From CBDFNN01 sp965250215 (GTDB lineage: Bacteria > Bacteroidota > Rhodothermia > Rhodothermales > DATKEJ01): a stretch of DNA of 64,000 nt. A program made the translations under genes and the position numbers. Below are positions 15,394 through 24,481 of the stretch, piece by piece. The notes under the pieces were generated by a model. It searched no databases, was not told the origin of the DNA, and saw only the letters and a program-made list of their open reading frames with translations. The stretch lies in the NCBI GenBank assembly GCA_965250215.1, contig CBDFNN010000004.1, positions 1,922,001 to 1,986,000 of the forward strand, read 5' to 3'. The stretch's first letter is position 1, and every line of letters begins with the position of its first letter.

Positions 15394-16626
15394 TTATCGT
15401 AGGTCTTCCAGCGAGGTAATCTTGCCATCAAGGCGCATTGCATAAGCCGTGACGTCGATCATTTCTTGGCGATCAAGACTCTCTGTGAATTTAGACCTAG
15501 GTTTCAACTTCTCCTTTTCTACCCGAATGCTAACTTCAGCAATATTTCCTGTCTCATCTAACTTCAGATAGGCGTTTCCTACTCCAGTTTTGAGACTTAT
15601 TTTAAATATTTGGATGCGGTGAGTGGAAGTATCCTCGTCTCTGACAGCTACCTTCATGCTATCAACCATTTTATTGATAGAGTCAATTTTTAAATGGTAT
15701 TCTTTGTCAAAATGAGCCAATTCCAATGCTTCTGCTTCCGACTTATTCTTGTTCAGTAAATGAATGTTGTTATACCCATTTCCAACACCTGATGACATTT
15801 TATCGAACCCATCTAACATTTCCTTTACGCTAGACTCTACATGCTTATGATTTATTACCGCATTACTATTCCCGTCCTCAAGCATTTTGGACAAAGAGTC
15901 AATCAAAATGTCTGGAGTTAACTTCTTGTCGTTATCCAGAATCCTACCACTAGTTATCTCCTTTTGAAGCGACGAAATAGCAAGGGAAGCCAATTTATGG
16001 ATTTCTTCTTCGTCCGTGAAAATTGAAGCCTCGTAATTCACCTCTAAATTAATCTCGAAGCTAGCTGGATTGTACGCTAGCTGGTGAATGTCCAAATTAT
16101 CCTTTCCCATTGTAGCAAACCTGTAAGCCGAGAGTACTAATTTTACGAACGCATCCTTAATTCTAGTTATTTCTCCGGGAAAACCCATATGCGCATCAGC
16201 CATTTGACCGCTTAGCTTAGTCACGTACTGATTTGAAGCAGCTGTGGTGCGCGGCGGAAGTACGAAATTTGAGCTGGGGAGAGCGTCGTCCGGTATTTCA
16301 TCAGCACTGGTAAGCCATGTTTGGATCGGCTCAATTGCTACGTTGGTATCAATTGCATAACACTCCGTACTAGAATTAATCAAATCTCGGTATAGCAATT
16401 GCCCAGACTTAAATCGCCCGTGCTCCTCTTCGGTTACTAGGAAATGAAGGAATCGAAGTTGGTCATCATCATAATCTTCCTCCATTAGATGACCAATGAC
16501 CCAGCTTCCGTACTCATTCGTTCCTTCATAGAGCATCGGATACTCCTGGAAATGAAGGACATTGTAGTTGTCCACAATAATCGGAGATCTGGAATTACTG
16601 ATATTTCTCAGGACATGGCTAAACAA
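15394..16626 (-). CDS. large unknown accessory protein, DUF6575-like N terminus
   Basis: 410 residues, no signal or membrane segment. The N terminus (YNVLHFQEYPMLYEGTNEYGSWVIGHLMEE ... FLHFLVTEEEHGRFKSGQLLYRDLI) resembles what I remember of DUF6575, a domain in uncharacterised bacterial operons; this is not verified. The remainder is helical. It overlaps the upstream 153-residue gene by 8 bp, so the two form a cassette. No catalytic motif is apparent. Its position in a prophage accessory block beside a restriction-modification pair makes defence a reasonable but unproven guess. Confidence 0.55.
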   Translation of the reverse strand: MFSHVLRNISNSRSPIIVDNYNVLHFQEYPMLYEGTNEYGSWVIGHLMEEDYDDDQLRFLHFLVTEEEHGRFKSGQLLYRDLINSSTECYAIDTNVAIEPIQTWLTSADEIPDDALPSSNFVLPPRTTAASNQYVTKLSGQMADAHMGFPGEITRIKDAFVKLVLSAYRFATMGKDNLDIHQLAYNPASFEINLEVNYEASIFTDEEEIHKLASLAISSLQKEITSGRILDNDKKLTPDILIDSLSKMLEDGNSNAVINHKHVESSVKEMLDGFDKMSSGVGNGYNNIHLLNKNKSEAEALELAHFDKEYHLKIDSINKMVDSMKVAVRDEDTSTHRIQIFKISLKTGVGNAYLKLDETGNIAEVSIRVEKEKLKPRSKFTESLDRQEMIDVTAYAMRLDGKITSLEDLR

Positions 16627-17080
16627 TTGGTATCTCTATATATTTATATTCAGTCAGCATATTGACAGAGAAATTGTCTGCTTTGTACATAAGATAGTGA
16701 CTCGGATTGTCTTTCAGAGGATCTGGTTTAAGTTGACCAGCTCCTTCTGCCAACCTGAAAATACAAAGTTGCTTTTTTGAGAATTCAAGACCTTGACCGT
16801 AACTAGTAACAGCTTTAATCTGCCCCTTCGTTTCATCGTTCCAGATATATATCGATAGGCCCTTTTTATCACATTCTTCCTTGCACGTTTCAAATACCCT
16901 ATCAGTTATTTTTTCGTCCTTTGTACGAAAGTGCCTATCCTTAGGTGCCTTTGCTCGAATATCAACTCTCCTGCAAAACCAATCTTCAGTATTCGAACTT
17001 GATCCGTCTAGGCAGTCACATGTAGAGCTAAAATGTTGGTTATCGAAGGTCATCCCTTTTTCATCACTATCAGCTACCAT
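16619..17080 (-). CDS. hypothetical partner of the 410-residue protein
   Basis: 153 residues, Cys-rich for its size (five Cys in the N-terminal 90), soluble. Not recognised. It overlaps the next gene by 8 bp, suggesting a coupled pair. Confidence 0.5.
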   Translation of the reverse strand: MVADSDEKGMTFDNQHFSSTCDCLDGSSSNTEDWFCRRVDIRAKAPKDRHFRTKDEKITDRVFETCKEECDKKGLSIYIWNDETKGQIKAVTSYGQGLEFSKKQLCIFRLAEGAGQLKPDPLKDNPSHYLMYKADNFSVNMLTEYKYIEIPIV

Positions 17081-17124
17081 AAATTGTCGATTTTCAAACG
17101 GCTCCGTAAGAACAACTAGAAAGT

Positions 17125-17410
17125 CTATTTCGCCATGATCTGCCGAAGTCTACCTTGTAAATAGTGACTGTATGCACGCACCATGGTAAAACTTTGGTCT
17201 TGCTCAAGGAGCCCCACATTCAAGGCGACGAATGTACCTATAACAGACCAATGAACGAAACTTGCCTCGATCCACCCTTCGCCACGTCCCGTCCGAGCTA
17301 GTTGAGCCTTGTGTTTTGGCAGGATGCCCCGAAGAAGGGATAATACTTGGCCCTTTTCGCGGATCAGGTACAACGGGAGTAGTAGCACTAGCCAAGAATC
17401 GTAATTTCAT
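17125..17410 (-). pseudogene. degenerate region with an NGTWRRVD-like C-terminal remnant
   Basis: In one frame (17204-17410) the sequence contains SSDGTWRRVDRGKF; in another (17125-17388) an 87-residue open frame runs through. The underlying ACGGGACGTGGCGAAG string is shared with the end of the secreted glycosidase-like gene at about 19960. I read this as a leftover of a duplicated C-terminal segment. The rest of 17081-17518 shows nothing convincing. Confidence 0.4.
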
Positions 17411-17518
17411 AGGGCTAGAACTGAATCCATAATATGCCCAGAAAGCCGAGGCTAGAATACATAGTTCATTGCCTCCTTTATTCCAAAAACCGTTGGAGGT
17501 GAAGCATGAGACGACAAA

Positions 17519-18601
17519 TTATTTCCCGGATTTTCTTCTGTTGTCTTCTTTGCAAAGCATCTGACAGTTCTCGGTATTTGTTTTTCCGCCCTCGTGCCAA
17601 GGTGTTATGTGATCGGCTTCCATATCATCAATCTCAAGATGCTCTCCACATACTGGGCATTTACCTTTCTGTCGCTCATAAGCCTCTCGCCTCTGGTTTC
17701 GGCTAAAGACACGAATACTCAGGTGTTTTGCCTTGCCATCAAGGACGTAAGTATAGATTCCTTTTTTACTTTTTACATCCTCATCCTCCATGAGCTCTGA
17801 GATTTTGGTCTCGAGAGTTTTCGGGTCGAACTCCTGTTCTTTAAAATCTTTGAAAAGGCTACCCCATGCAACGCCCTTCATCTCCTTTCGATATGTAGGA
17901 AAAGTGGCCTTCACCCAGGCGATTATTTCCTGAAAGTACAGCCATAGCCCATTGGCGCTAGGCTTGTGCTGATGCTTCGCCATGTATTCCTCGATGTCAC
18001 CCTCGCTATGCCACTTGATCGTCGTTTCCAAGTAGTCCTGACGTATGGCCGAGCCGTTCAGATAGTCCCCGCCCAATCCGTATGCCACACAGCCAGTTTT
18101 GCTAAAATACCGTTTTGCGTCGGTTACCCAAGAGCCAGAATACACGGCGTTCCTTAATTCTTGGTTAGTCAGCTCCTCACCTGCGATGTTGATGGTCTTA
18201 AACCATTCCAGCTTCTCGCTGTCCGTACCGCTACAAAGGTATACCATTACCTTGTAGTCCAATATTTGATCTTGAGTGTCCTTCTGCAAGTTGTGGAAAT
18301 ACAGATTATTGAAAGCAAAGTCACCTTCGACATATTGACAAATAGAGATTGTGCGCTGCTGCCCGTCTATGATCTCATAATCGCCATCTTCTCGCACAGA
18401 CCAATACATGACATTAAGCGGAAAGTCCCTAGTAACAGTGTCGATGACAGCATCTCGCTGTTTGTCTTTGTAGACAAACTCCCTCTGATACGGTGGCCGG
18501 ACGTCCAACTTGCCGCCGTATCCAATTACACCGTTCTCTTCATTGTCTTCGTAGCCGTTAGCAAGATCGCGAACGGTTATTTCTTTGAATTCAATCTCCA
18601 T
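17519..18601 (-). CDS. DUF262-HNH nuclease (putative restriction enzyme)
   Basis: 360 residues. The N-terminal DUF262/ParB-like domain contains RPPYQREFVYKDKQRDAVIDTV and the signature DGQQRTIS (79-86), as in GmrS-type and related NTP-dependent nucleases. The C terminus is an HNH domain: CPVC, DDMEADHITPWHEGG, NTENCQMLC, with Cys pairs for zinc and the DHI core. It overlaps the adenine methyltransferase by 11 bp downstream, so the pair is likely a restriction-modification system in which this protein cuts. Confidence 0.8.
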   Translation of the reverse strand: MEIEFKEITVRDLANGYEDNEENGVIGYGGKLDVRPPYQREFVYKDKQRDAVIDTVTRDFPLNVMYWSVREDGDYEIIDGQQRTISICQYVEGDFAFNNLYFHNLQKDTQDQILDYKVMVYLCSGTDSEKLEWFKTINIAGEELTNQELRNAVYSGSWVTDAKRYFSKTGCVAYGLGGDYLNGSAIRQDYLETTIKWHSEGDIEEYMAKHQHKPSANGLWLYFQEIIAWVKATFPTYRKEMKGVAWGSLFKDFKEQEFDPKTLETKISELMEDEDVKSKKGIYTYVLDGKAKHLSIRVFSRNQRREAYERQKGKCPVCGEHLEIDDMEADHITPWHEGGKTNTENCQMLCKEDNRRKSGK

Positions 18602-19691
18602 TTGTGATCTTTTTTACTAAGATTCTTACGTAAGTAGCTTCGTAGTAACTGTTTCCTACGATGTAATGAGTCTTGCTGATCGGAGCAGAATCGATCTTGA
18701 TTGCCGGAGCGTCGTTCAATTTTGTCACTTCCTTCTTTTCGCCATTTTTATTGACTTGTATTTGCTTGGGATAGGTTTTAGATGCTGCACCGAACCAAGT
18801 TTTTGCGATACCAACAATCTCAAACTGGTCGGGATTGTGCTTATCAAGAAAAGTAATAGGAACGCCCATTACGCCTTCGTAATCTACCGGAATATCCTTG
18901 GTCTTGTTCACATTGATAGCGTCGTAGTTATCGTAGGTCGGATATTCCTCAGGAGTATATTTTCTATATAGGATCAGATCTTCATGGCGCTTTTTTAGAT
19001 CTAAGTTGGTGAACCAACAGGCATTGCCCATGCTTCGCCACTTCTGACCATCGTCATCTACCCAATATCGCGTATCCCTCGGTTCATAGTAATCAGGAAC
19101 TTGAAACGCCATGTCTCCGCTCCTATGACCGAGCCAGATTTTGTTATTCTTGATTAGTGGAAACACTTCTTTGTAGGTGGTTGCGTTCTGGTTTCCAACG
19201 ATTAGGAACTTCTTGTCATAGTCAACGAGTTGAGCGATATATCGGCGAAACAGGGAGAAAGGAGGATTCGTCACCACGATGTCGGCCTGCTTAAGCAGTT
19301 CAATGCTTTCTGTGCTACGAAAGTCACCGTCACTCTCCAGGTGTTTGATGCCTATTTCCTCGGGGTCAGGTATGTTGTTTCCATTCCTGTCACCATCGTA
19401 TTCCAGGTAAATGGCTTTTTCAGAATCATTCTGGCTAAATCCATCCATTTGCTGACTCTTGTAGCAAGTGGTAATTAGCTTCTTAAGGCCTAGCTTTTCG
19501 AAGTTATGTGAGAAGTAATGAAAGAAATTGCTGACACGCGGATCGTCACAGTTGCAGTACACGACCTTTCCTTTAAAATGCTTTTTATAGTGTTTAAGCT
19601 CTTTAGAGATGTCCGAAAGCTGGGTGTAGAACTCATCTTTTTTCGAGTTTTTGGCTTTATGTAGACTCCTGTTTTTTGCTTTTGCGGTCAT
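18591..19691 (-). CDS. EcoRI-like adenine-N6 DNA methyltransferase
   Basis: 366 residues. KDEFYTQLSDISKELKHY, VVYCNCDDPRVSNFFHYF (AdoMet-binding region, 43-60), and IVVTNPPFSLFRRY with catalytic NPPF (142-145) match the EcoRI-type adenine methylase family. The gene starts just inside the accessory block and is followed with overlap by the DUF262-HNH gene. It should methylate the host and prophage at the site the nuclease recognises. Confidence 0.85.
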   Translation of the reverse strand: MTAKAKNRSLHKAKNSKKDEFYTQLSDISKELKHYKKHFKGKVVYCNCDDPRVSNFFHYFSHNFEKLGLKKLITTCYKSQQMDGFSQNDSEKAIYLEYDGDRNGNNIPDPEEIGIKHLESDGDFRSTESIELLKQADIVVTNPPFSLFRRYIAQLVDYDKKFLIVGNQNATTYKEVFPLIKNNKIWLGHRSGDMAFQVPDYYEPRDTRYWVDDDGQKWRSMGNACWFTNLDLKKRHEDLILYRKYTPEEYPTYDNYDAINVNKTKDIPVDYEGVMGVPITFLDKHNPDQFEIVGIAKTWFGAASKTYPKQIQVNKNGEKKEVTKLNDAPAIKIDSAPISKTHYIVGNSYYEATYVRILVKKITNGD

Positions 19692-19752
19692 TCAAATACG
19701 TTTAGTCCATCTGGTTTGCTCAGAATAGTAAATAATCTAATTAGATCCAGAA

Positions 19753-19905
19753 TTACAACGAAACATCACTCCCAGTTGCTCTCCAAGTACCATTACTAAG
19801 TAGCTCATACACCACTTCCGAATCTGGTGGAAGACTTCCCCTATTTGTGCTAGAGTAAAGTCCCTTTGGTCGATTCCACCTTGAAGTGCCAAAAGGGCTG
19901 GTGCA
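19753..19905 (-). pseudogene. frameshifted remnant of the glycosidase-like C terminus
   Basis: One frame reads DFTLAQIGE, the next frame reads PDSEVVYELLSNGTWRATGSDVSL and a stop. These match DFTLAEIGE and ATVMFELLSNGTWRRVD at the end of the neighbouring gene 19945-21321. It is therefore a tandem partial duplicate broken by a frameshift. No other coding signal between 19692 and 19944. Confidence 0.6.
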
Positions 19906-19944
19906 AGCTCTTTAACACATCTCGGCTAGATACAAATTCCCAAT

Positions 19945-21321
19945 CTAATCTACTCTTCGCCACGTCCCGTTTGATAGCAGTTCAAACATCACTGTTGCTC
20001 CCGTAGGCGGCGGGGCCTCCTCTCCTATCTCAGCCAGCGTAAAGTCTGTAAACTCTGTTCCTCCGTCCGTGGTCACGAGTCTCACGTGTGGCCCATCGGG
20101 GATCGAGAACGCTCCTATATTGCTTGTAAGGTCTGATCTAAATAAAGGGTTCTGATTGTCCAGCCTTCTCCCTTCGACGTAGACAGGCGCTCCCTTGCTC
20201 TCTACTCTGTATTGATCTCCATCCTGAACGAGTCTAATAAGCCTCATAGGATTCGGTAGTAGATCATCTTCCGTTTCTTCTTGATCTCCCTTCCACAAAT
20301 ACACAATGCTTCTGATTCCTGGCGTTCCTAGCGCCTGAGAAGCTGTCAATCCACTGAAGCAAGGCCACGGTTCGTGATTCACATCATTTGATCCGTCTGT
20401 GTTCTGGTGACTCTCGTTCGTTCCAGCCACGTAATTAACGACATAGGAAAGAGGCAATACGCCTTCTATTGAATCCCTAACCCTTTCCCACGTGGCACAA
20501 TCCCCCCTCTCGGCTGGATCAGGATGGAATGCGTTTATATCGATATTGTGATATATGCTTTCGCCCCAGACAATTTCAACGCCTGTTCCACCAAAAGCAT
20601 TTCGGGCAAACTCTAGTCTGTATTCAGGTGACCTATTCGTGTGACCTGATTGTTGCCACAATTCAATTATCAAGCCAATCGCATTTTGCGACAGCATGGT
20701 TGTTACATCAGGATGCCCACCGGTGTGATACCCGATGCGCTTATTGCCCGTGAATTGTTTGCACTGCCTCCATGCGTCCAGCGTAGCCAACTCGGTAATA
20801 TCTTTTGGTGCCTGGAAATCACCACCAAAAACCACGGTTTTAACGGCAGGATGAGAGAACAAACCTTTACGACCTAGCTTCTCGCAGTAGGACCTGACTC
20901 TTAAATTGAACCCGTCAATATTCCTTCCCGAAGCTCGGTAGATATTATTGACATAATTGTCGATCCAAAGCGGAAGAAAAGAAACCTTCAGTCCAACAGA
21001 CTGAGCAATATCAATATGGGCTTTTCTGTTGTTTAACCATTGATCCGTTACCGTGTCGATTTGACCAAGATTACCGGATGTAAATGTAGCTCCTTCCCCG
21101 TCCCTTGTCTGGGGACGATTGGAAGCGTTGTAGAGGGGGGTCAGCGAAAAGACTACCGCATCAAACCCATCGGCCTTGGCCTTGGTAAGGATCTCTCTGG
21201 CTTCATCGTTAGAGCTTCGCCATAGCTGCCAGTTGGTATACTCAACTGTTCTCTGAGCAAAAAGGGATTGGGCGCAAAGAAGCAGCGCTAGGGTTAAGAT
21301 TCTTTTATTGATGTATTTCAT
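19945..21321 (-). CDS. secreted glycoside-hydrolase-like protein (DUF4038/apiosidase-like)
   Basis: 458 residues from the ATG at 21321, 5 bp after the upstream stop. The signal peptide is MKYINKRILTLALLLCAQSLFAQ. The body has TIM-barrel-like phrases (ADGFDAVVFSLTPLYN, IDIAQSVGLKVSFLPLWIDN, VKTVVFGGDF, GVEIVWGESIYH) resembling the DUF4038/apiosidase-like family, which I infer from memory. It is the last late gene after the lysis cassette, so it may attack envelope polysaccharide at release or entry; a Sec signal would export it before lysis. The C terminus ends in NGTWRRVD, found as two degenerate copies downstream. Confidence 0.6.
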   Translation of the reverse strand: MKYINKRILTLALLLCAQSLFAQRTVEYTNWQLWRSSNDEAREILTKAKADGFDAVVFSLTPLYNASNRPQTRDGEGATFTSGNLGQIDTVTDQWLNNRKAHIDIAQSVGLKVSFLPLWIDNYVNNIYRASGRNIDGFNLRVRSYCEKLGRKGLFSHPAVKTVVFGGDFQAPKDITELATLDAWRQCKQFTGNKRIGYHTGGHPDVTTMLSQNAIGLIIELWQQSGHTNRSPEYRLEFARNAFGGTGVEIVWGESIYHNIDINAFHPDPAERGDCATWERVRDSIEGVLPLSYVVNYVAGTNESHQNTDGSNDVNHEPWPCFSGLTASQALGTPGIRSIVYLWKGDQEETEDDLLPNPMRLIRLVQDGDQYRVESKGAPVYVEGRRLDNQNPLFRSDLTSNIGAFSIPDGPHVRLVTTDGGTEFTDFTLAEIGEEAPPPTGATVMFELLSNGTWRRVD

Positions 21322-21326
21322 CGTCG

Positions 21327-21791
21327 TTAATTTAGTGAGCATGGAGGATGATCTCCGATGGTGTAAGCGGCTATAAAGTCATCATGGAACCGACTTTCGA
21401 AACCATACTTCGCTTTCTTCTTGGCATTATTACGCCAAGCCACCCATCCTCCAACTCGAAGACCGGACCACTTTCCCCAGCTCGTCAAGAACCCATAGAT
21501 CTCACGATTAATGATTCGATAGTTACGGTCGGCAATTCTTCGTGGCTTGTCCTGAATCCAATAGTCCCAATCGTGAGGAATCGCACCGAAAGCAGCACCT
21601 CCCCACTTGTCGAAGAATGATGATGTGAGTCTTGGCCTAGAATCGCCATCTGAACCGAAGGCTCTAGGCACACTATAATCTGTTCTTCTTTTCCCGTCAA
21701 AGACAGTGATCTCGAATTTCTCTAAGAGTACTCCTTCTCCGTCAGGTCTGAATTCTATTCTTGGCCCATGATCAAATCGAACTTTAGTCAT
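21327..21791 (-). CDS. DUF1353 phage protein
   Basis: 154 residues. YSVPRAFGSDGDSRPR ... KWGGAAFGAIPHDWDYW matches the DUF1353 pattern (soluble phage protein with an HDxxY motif) found near lysis genes. The function is not established. It overlaps the holin-like gene by 8 bp. Confidence 0.75.
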   Translation of the reverse strand: MTKVRFDHGPRIEFRPDGEGVLLEKFEITVFDGKRRTDYSVPRAFGSDGDSRPRLTSSFFDKWGGAAFGAIPHDWDYWIQDKPRRIADRNYRIINREIYGFLTSWGKWSGLRVGGWVAWRNNAKKKAKYGFESRFHDDFIAAYTIGDHPPCSLN

Positions 21792-22014
21792 CTAACCACC
21801 TCTTGTGTTTGATCTTTTTCCACTGGTAGTATCCGGTAAGAATACCTACGACGATTGATATCAAAACTGCAATCACACCCAATATTCCTTGAACGAGTTG
21901 TAGGGCAGATAGGCTTCCACTAGTGAAGGCAATTCCGATGCCGATCCAAGGCTTGTTATAAAAGAGAGGCAGGAAAAGAGAACGATATGTTTCATTCATC
22001 GATGAGAAAGGCAT
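21784..22014 (-). CDS. holin-like small membrane protein
   Basis: 76 residues from the ATG at 22014 (21999 is an alternative). It has a hydrophobic segment WIGIGIAFTSGSLSALQLVQG and a stronger one (ILGVIAVLISIVVGILTGYY), with a basic tail (WKKIKHKRW). Placement just after the endolysin supports a holin. Membrane pore formation is inferred. Confidence 0.6.
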   Translation of the reverse strand: MPFSSMNETYRSLFLPLFYNKPWIGIGIAFTSGSLSALQLVQGILGVIAVLISIVVGILTGYYQWKKIKHKRWLDD

Positions 22015-22028
22015 TGGTGTATTGAGGA

Positions 22029-22511
22029 TTAATATGTTAGAGGGTTTCCGGTCCGGAGTTGAACGTGGCCAAGGTCCTTGGCTTTCCATTCTCCTCCCCA
22101 AATCAGTCCCATTTCCTTTGCAACCTTTCCGAAAAGCGCCCAACGCGGATCATTCGATTTCCAAGAGACTTTTCCATCGACTAGGAGGGCAATATCCCAA
22201 CCTTCTTTGATGTTGTGAGAACTCTCTCCTGGGCCCGCGTTCGTTACTTTCGTTTTTCGGCGATTAGGCTCAGCGGCGAGAAGGATTTCGGCCAGGAATT
22301 CATGGCCGGCACGTCTCAATCTTGACGCCTTGTACTTTATCTGCTTGATCGTTCTCCCCGCACGATAGAGAAATGCTTGTTCCTCGTTCGTCCTTTCTGT
22401 GTGGATGGTGATGTAGTCGACCCCGTACACCATACCCTGATCGGCGAGCTCCATGATTAGGAGGCCGATTTGGATTTTCATTGGGTAGCGTATTCCACTA
22501 AATAGTTTCAT
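22029..22511 (-). CDS. M15-type peptidase endolysin
   Basis: 160 residues. ERTNEEQAFLYRAGRT, VTNAGPGESSHNIKEGWDIAL (His99 and Asp106 as zinc ligands) and DLGHVQL (His149) are the VanY/M15 L-Ala-D-Glu or D-Ala-D-Ala peptidase pattern. It should cut peptidoglycan stem peptides at lysis. There is no signal peptide, so it depends on the holin-like neighbour. Confidence 0.85.
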   Translation of the reverse strand: MKLFSGIRYPMKIQIGLLIMELADQGMVYGVDYITIHTERTNEEQAFLYRAGRTIKQIKYKASRLRRAGHEFLAEILLAAEPNRRKTKVTNAGPGESSHNIKEGWDIALLVDGKVSWKSNDPRWALFGKVAKEMGLIWGGEWKAKDLGHVQLRTGNPLTY

Positions 22512-24481
22512 TTCTTTACGGGAATACCTGTTGAAGTGAAATCAATGGCCGGTAGAGACCCAAAAGGCAAATCGGCAATTTCCAGAAGCTGTCTTCCGTT
22601 TCCAATTAGCCGTTTTTGATATCTGATTTCGGATTGGTTGGCCGCGTTGGTGAATTGCATTCGGTCGTCGATTTTGTTGAATCTCGTAGGGAGTTTCAAG
22701 TTGATAAACCGGAGGACGAAGGATAGATAGGTCATCGAAAGGGAGGACCGGATCCATGTCTCGTCCAGGCTTCCACTCGTGCCGTTGATCGCCCAAGAAT
22801 CCGCAAGGGCAAGGCCCAATACCGTTACCGCTCCTAGATAATTGATTTCCTCGCCACCAACCACGTCGGGGTCGTTTGGTGAGCTTCCCGTTCTAAAGAT
22901 GATGGATGATGTCGCGTTGGCCTGTTGGTTTTGGACGCAACCTCTTGTGGTACATGTGAGAAACCCGTCCGTTGGCCGGACTCGGATTTCTATGTCGTCG
23001 ATCATTATCTGATCAGGTGGGTCGACCTCATCGGGTTCGGCCGCTAGTTGGACTTGTGGATTGAACATCCGCAAATCCAAGGTTAAATCACTTTCGGCTT
23101 GTATCTCTCCGGTTTCAAGACTGAATAAGTGACTCCATTGGGATCGCTGGGAATAGTCTCCCTGAAAAGCCGTATTACTGTCGGCTATCCAATTGTCGTC
23201 GGCGTCGGCGTAGAGTGTACCGAGCCCAAGTTGGAATTGCTGAACGATCGACAGTTTTCCTTCGGAACGATGAATCTTCCACGACATCGCAATCTTGAAC
23301 TTATTCCCTTCTTTGATGATGGAGGATAGGTCAGTGGTGTTATCTCCATAATCCACCGGAAACGTCGTCAATCCCATTTGGAGCAAATCCCACCTCATCG
23401 CATTCCCGGACCCATAGGAAGATGCCTCAAGCGCCCATTTATTATTTGGGGTTGTCATCGTCCAATCGTTTGGATCTCCATTCCCCTGGACGCCGCCGTC
23501 GAAATCTCCGTTCGTGATAAGGTTGGCCGATTCGGTCAATTGAATGCACGTTGTCACCGAGGCACAATTGGACGGTTTAGACGGAATACATTCCCTTTCC
23601 GATGCGATGCCAATCACCGGAGGTTTGCAAAGATCAATCGACTCCGGACTGGATAGCGCTTTCAACACAGGTTCGCCCACCGTGACGGACGTCAAATTCA
23701 TCGTCTGCGTGTAGGCGGTCGATGCGAAACGTTGCCAATGTTCTTGACTCAGCACATAGCGCCCTGGGGCTTTCTTTATCGACAGTCTTTTTCGTCGAAG
23801 TAAAACCTCGAACCAATCAAATACGCTCATGTCCTCCTTATATTCGGCGGCTGAATGGACTTCTACTTGATCCAACCAACTTCCCGAAACATCGGGATGT
23901 GTCCATGAGGTTATGGTCTCGAGCGTTACTATATCCTCATGAGAGATTATGGAAAAGACGCGCGCGACGTGTTCGATGTACGTCCGGCGATTCGTCGTTT
24001 CTAGACTGCCAAAGTCTTGGGGGAGGGTCACTCTGTCGAGGAAATACATATCGCATTCCGCGCGAATAGTCACAATCGGCTTTCTAGCACAGCCTCCGCA
24101 ATGGTCAGCGCAACGTGAACCCGATGGAATGATTTGGCCATCCCACAAAAGATCATCGTTCTCGTCGTAGATATACAAGCGATGGGAATGATCGTCGTAG
24201 ATGCTGGCGTTCAAAACATTCGAAACACCGGTCCGATCGCGGAATTTCCATTTCACTCCCGACCGCCATATCGGTTGGTATTCGTGCCGACCACCATCGT
24301 TGATATGGAGGTATTCTTTGTGGTCTGATTTTCCAAGGACGATCGGTGCAAAACCGGTAACCTCATCTATAAAAAATGGATCAATTGGAATGCCATCTCT
24401 TAACCTCAACTCGAATCGGGCGTCTGGCTTGCAAAGCGTCTTCCAAGAGCCGGAGAATATGACGGTATTGTATCCTCTCAT
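22508..24481 (-). CDS. phage tail protein (distal tail/tip candidate)
   Basis: 657 residues immediately after the tape measure gene (4-bp overlap), the usual place of distal tail or tail-tip proteins. It contains a Cys cluster (SRCADHCGGCARK), a jelly-roll/carbohydrate-binding-like stretch (ITNGDFDGGVQGNGDPNDWTM) about mid-protein and a C-terminal region similar to tail or spike assembly parts. No enzymatic motif seen. Confidence 0.65.
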   Translation of the reverse strand: MRGYNTVIFSGSWKTLCKPDARFELRLRDGIPIDPFFIDEVTGFAPIVLGKSDHKEYLHINDGGRHEYQPIWRSGVKWKFRDRTGVSNVLNASIYDDHSHRLYIYDENDDLLWDGQIIPSGSRCADHCGGCARKPIVTIRAECDMYFLDRVTLPQDFGSLETTNRRTYIEHVARVFSIISHEDIVTLETITSWTHPDVSGSWLDQVEVHSAAEYKEDMSVFDWFEVLLRRKRLSIKKAPGRYVLSQEHWQRFASTAYTQTMNLTSVTVGEPVLKALSSPESIDLCKPPVIGIASERECIPSKPSNCASVTTCIQLTESANLITNGDFDGGVQGNGDPNDWTMTTPNNKWALEASSYGSGNAMRWDLLQMGLTTFPVDYGDNTTDLSSIIKEGNKFKIAMSWKIHRSEGKLSIVQQFQLGLGTLYADADDNWIADSNTAFQGDYSQRSQWSHLFSLETGEIQAESDLTLDLRMFNPQVQLAAEPDEVDPPDQIMIDDIEIRVRPTDGFLTCTTRGCVQNQQANATSSIIFRTGSSPNDPDVVGGEEINYLGAVTVLGLALADSWAINGTSGSLDETWIRSSLSMTYLSFVLRFINLKLPTRFNKIDDRMQFTNAANQSEIRYQKRLIGNGRQLLEIADLPFGSLPAIDFTSTGIPVKK

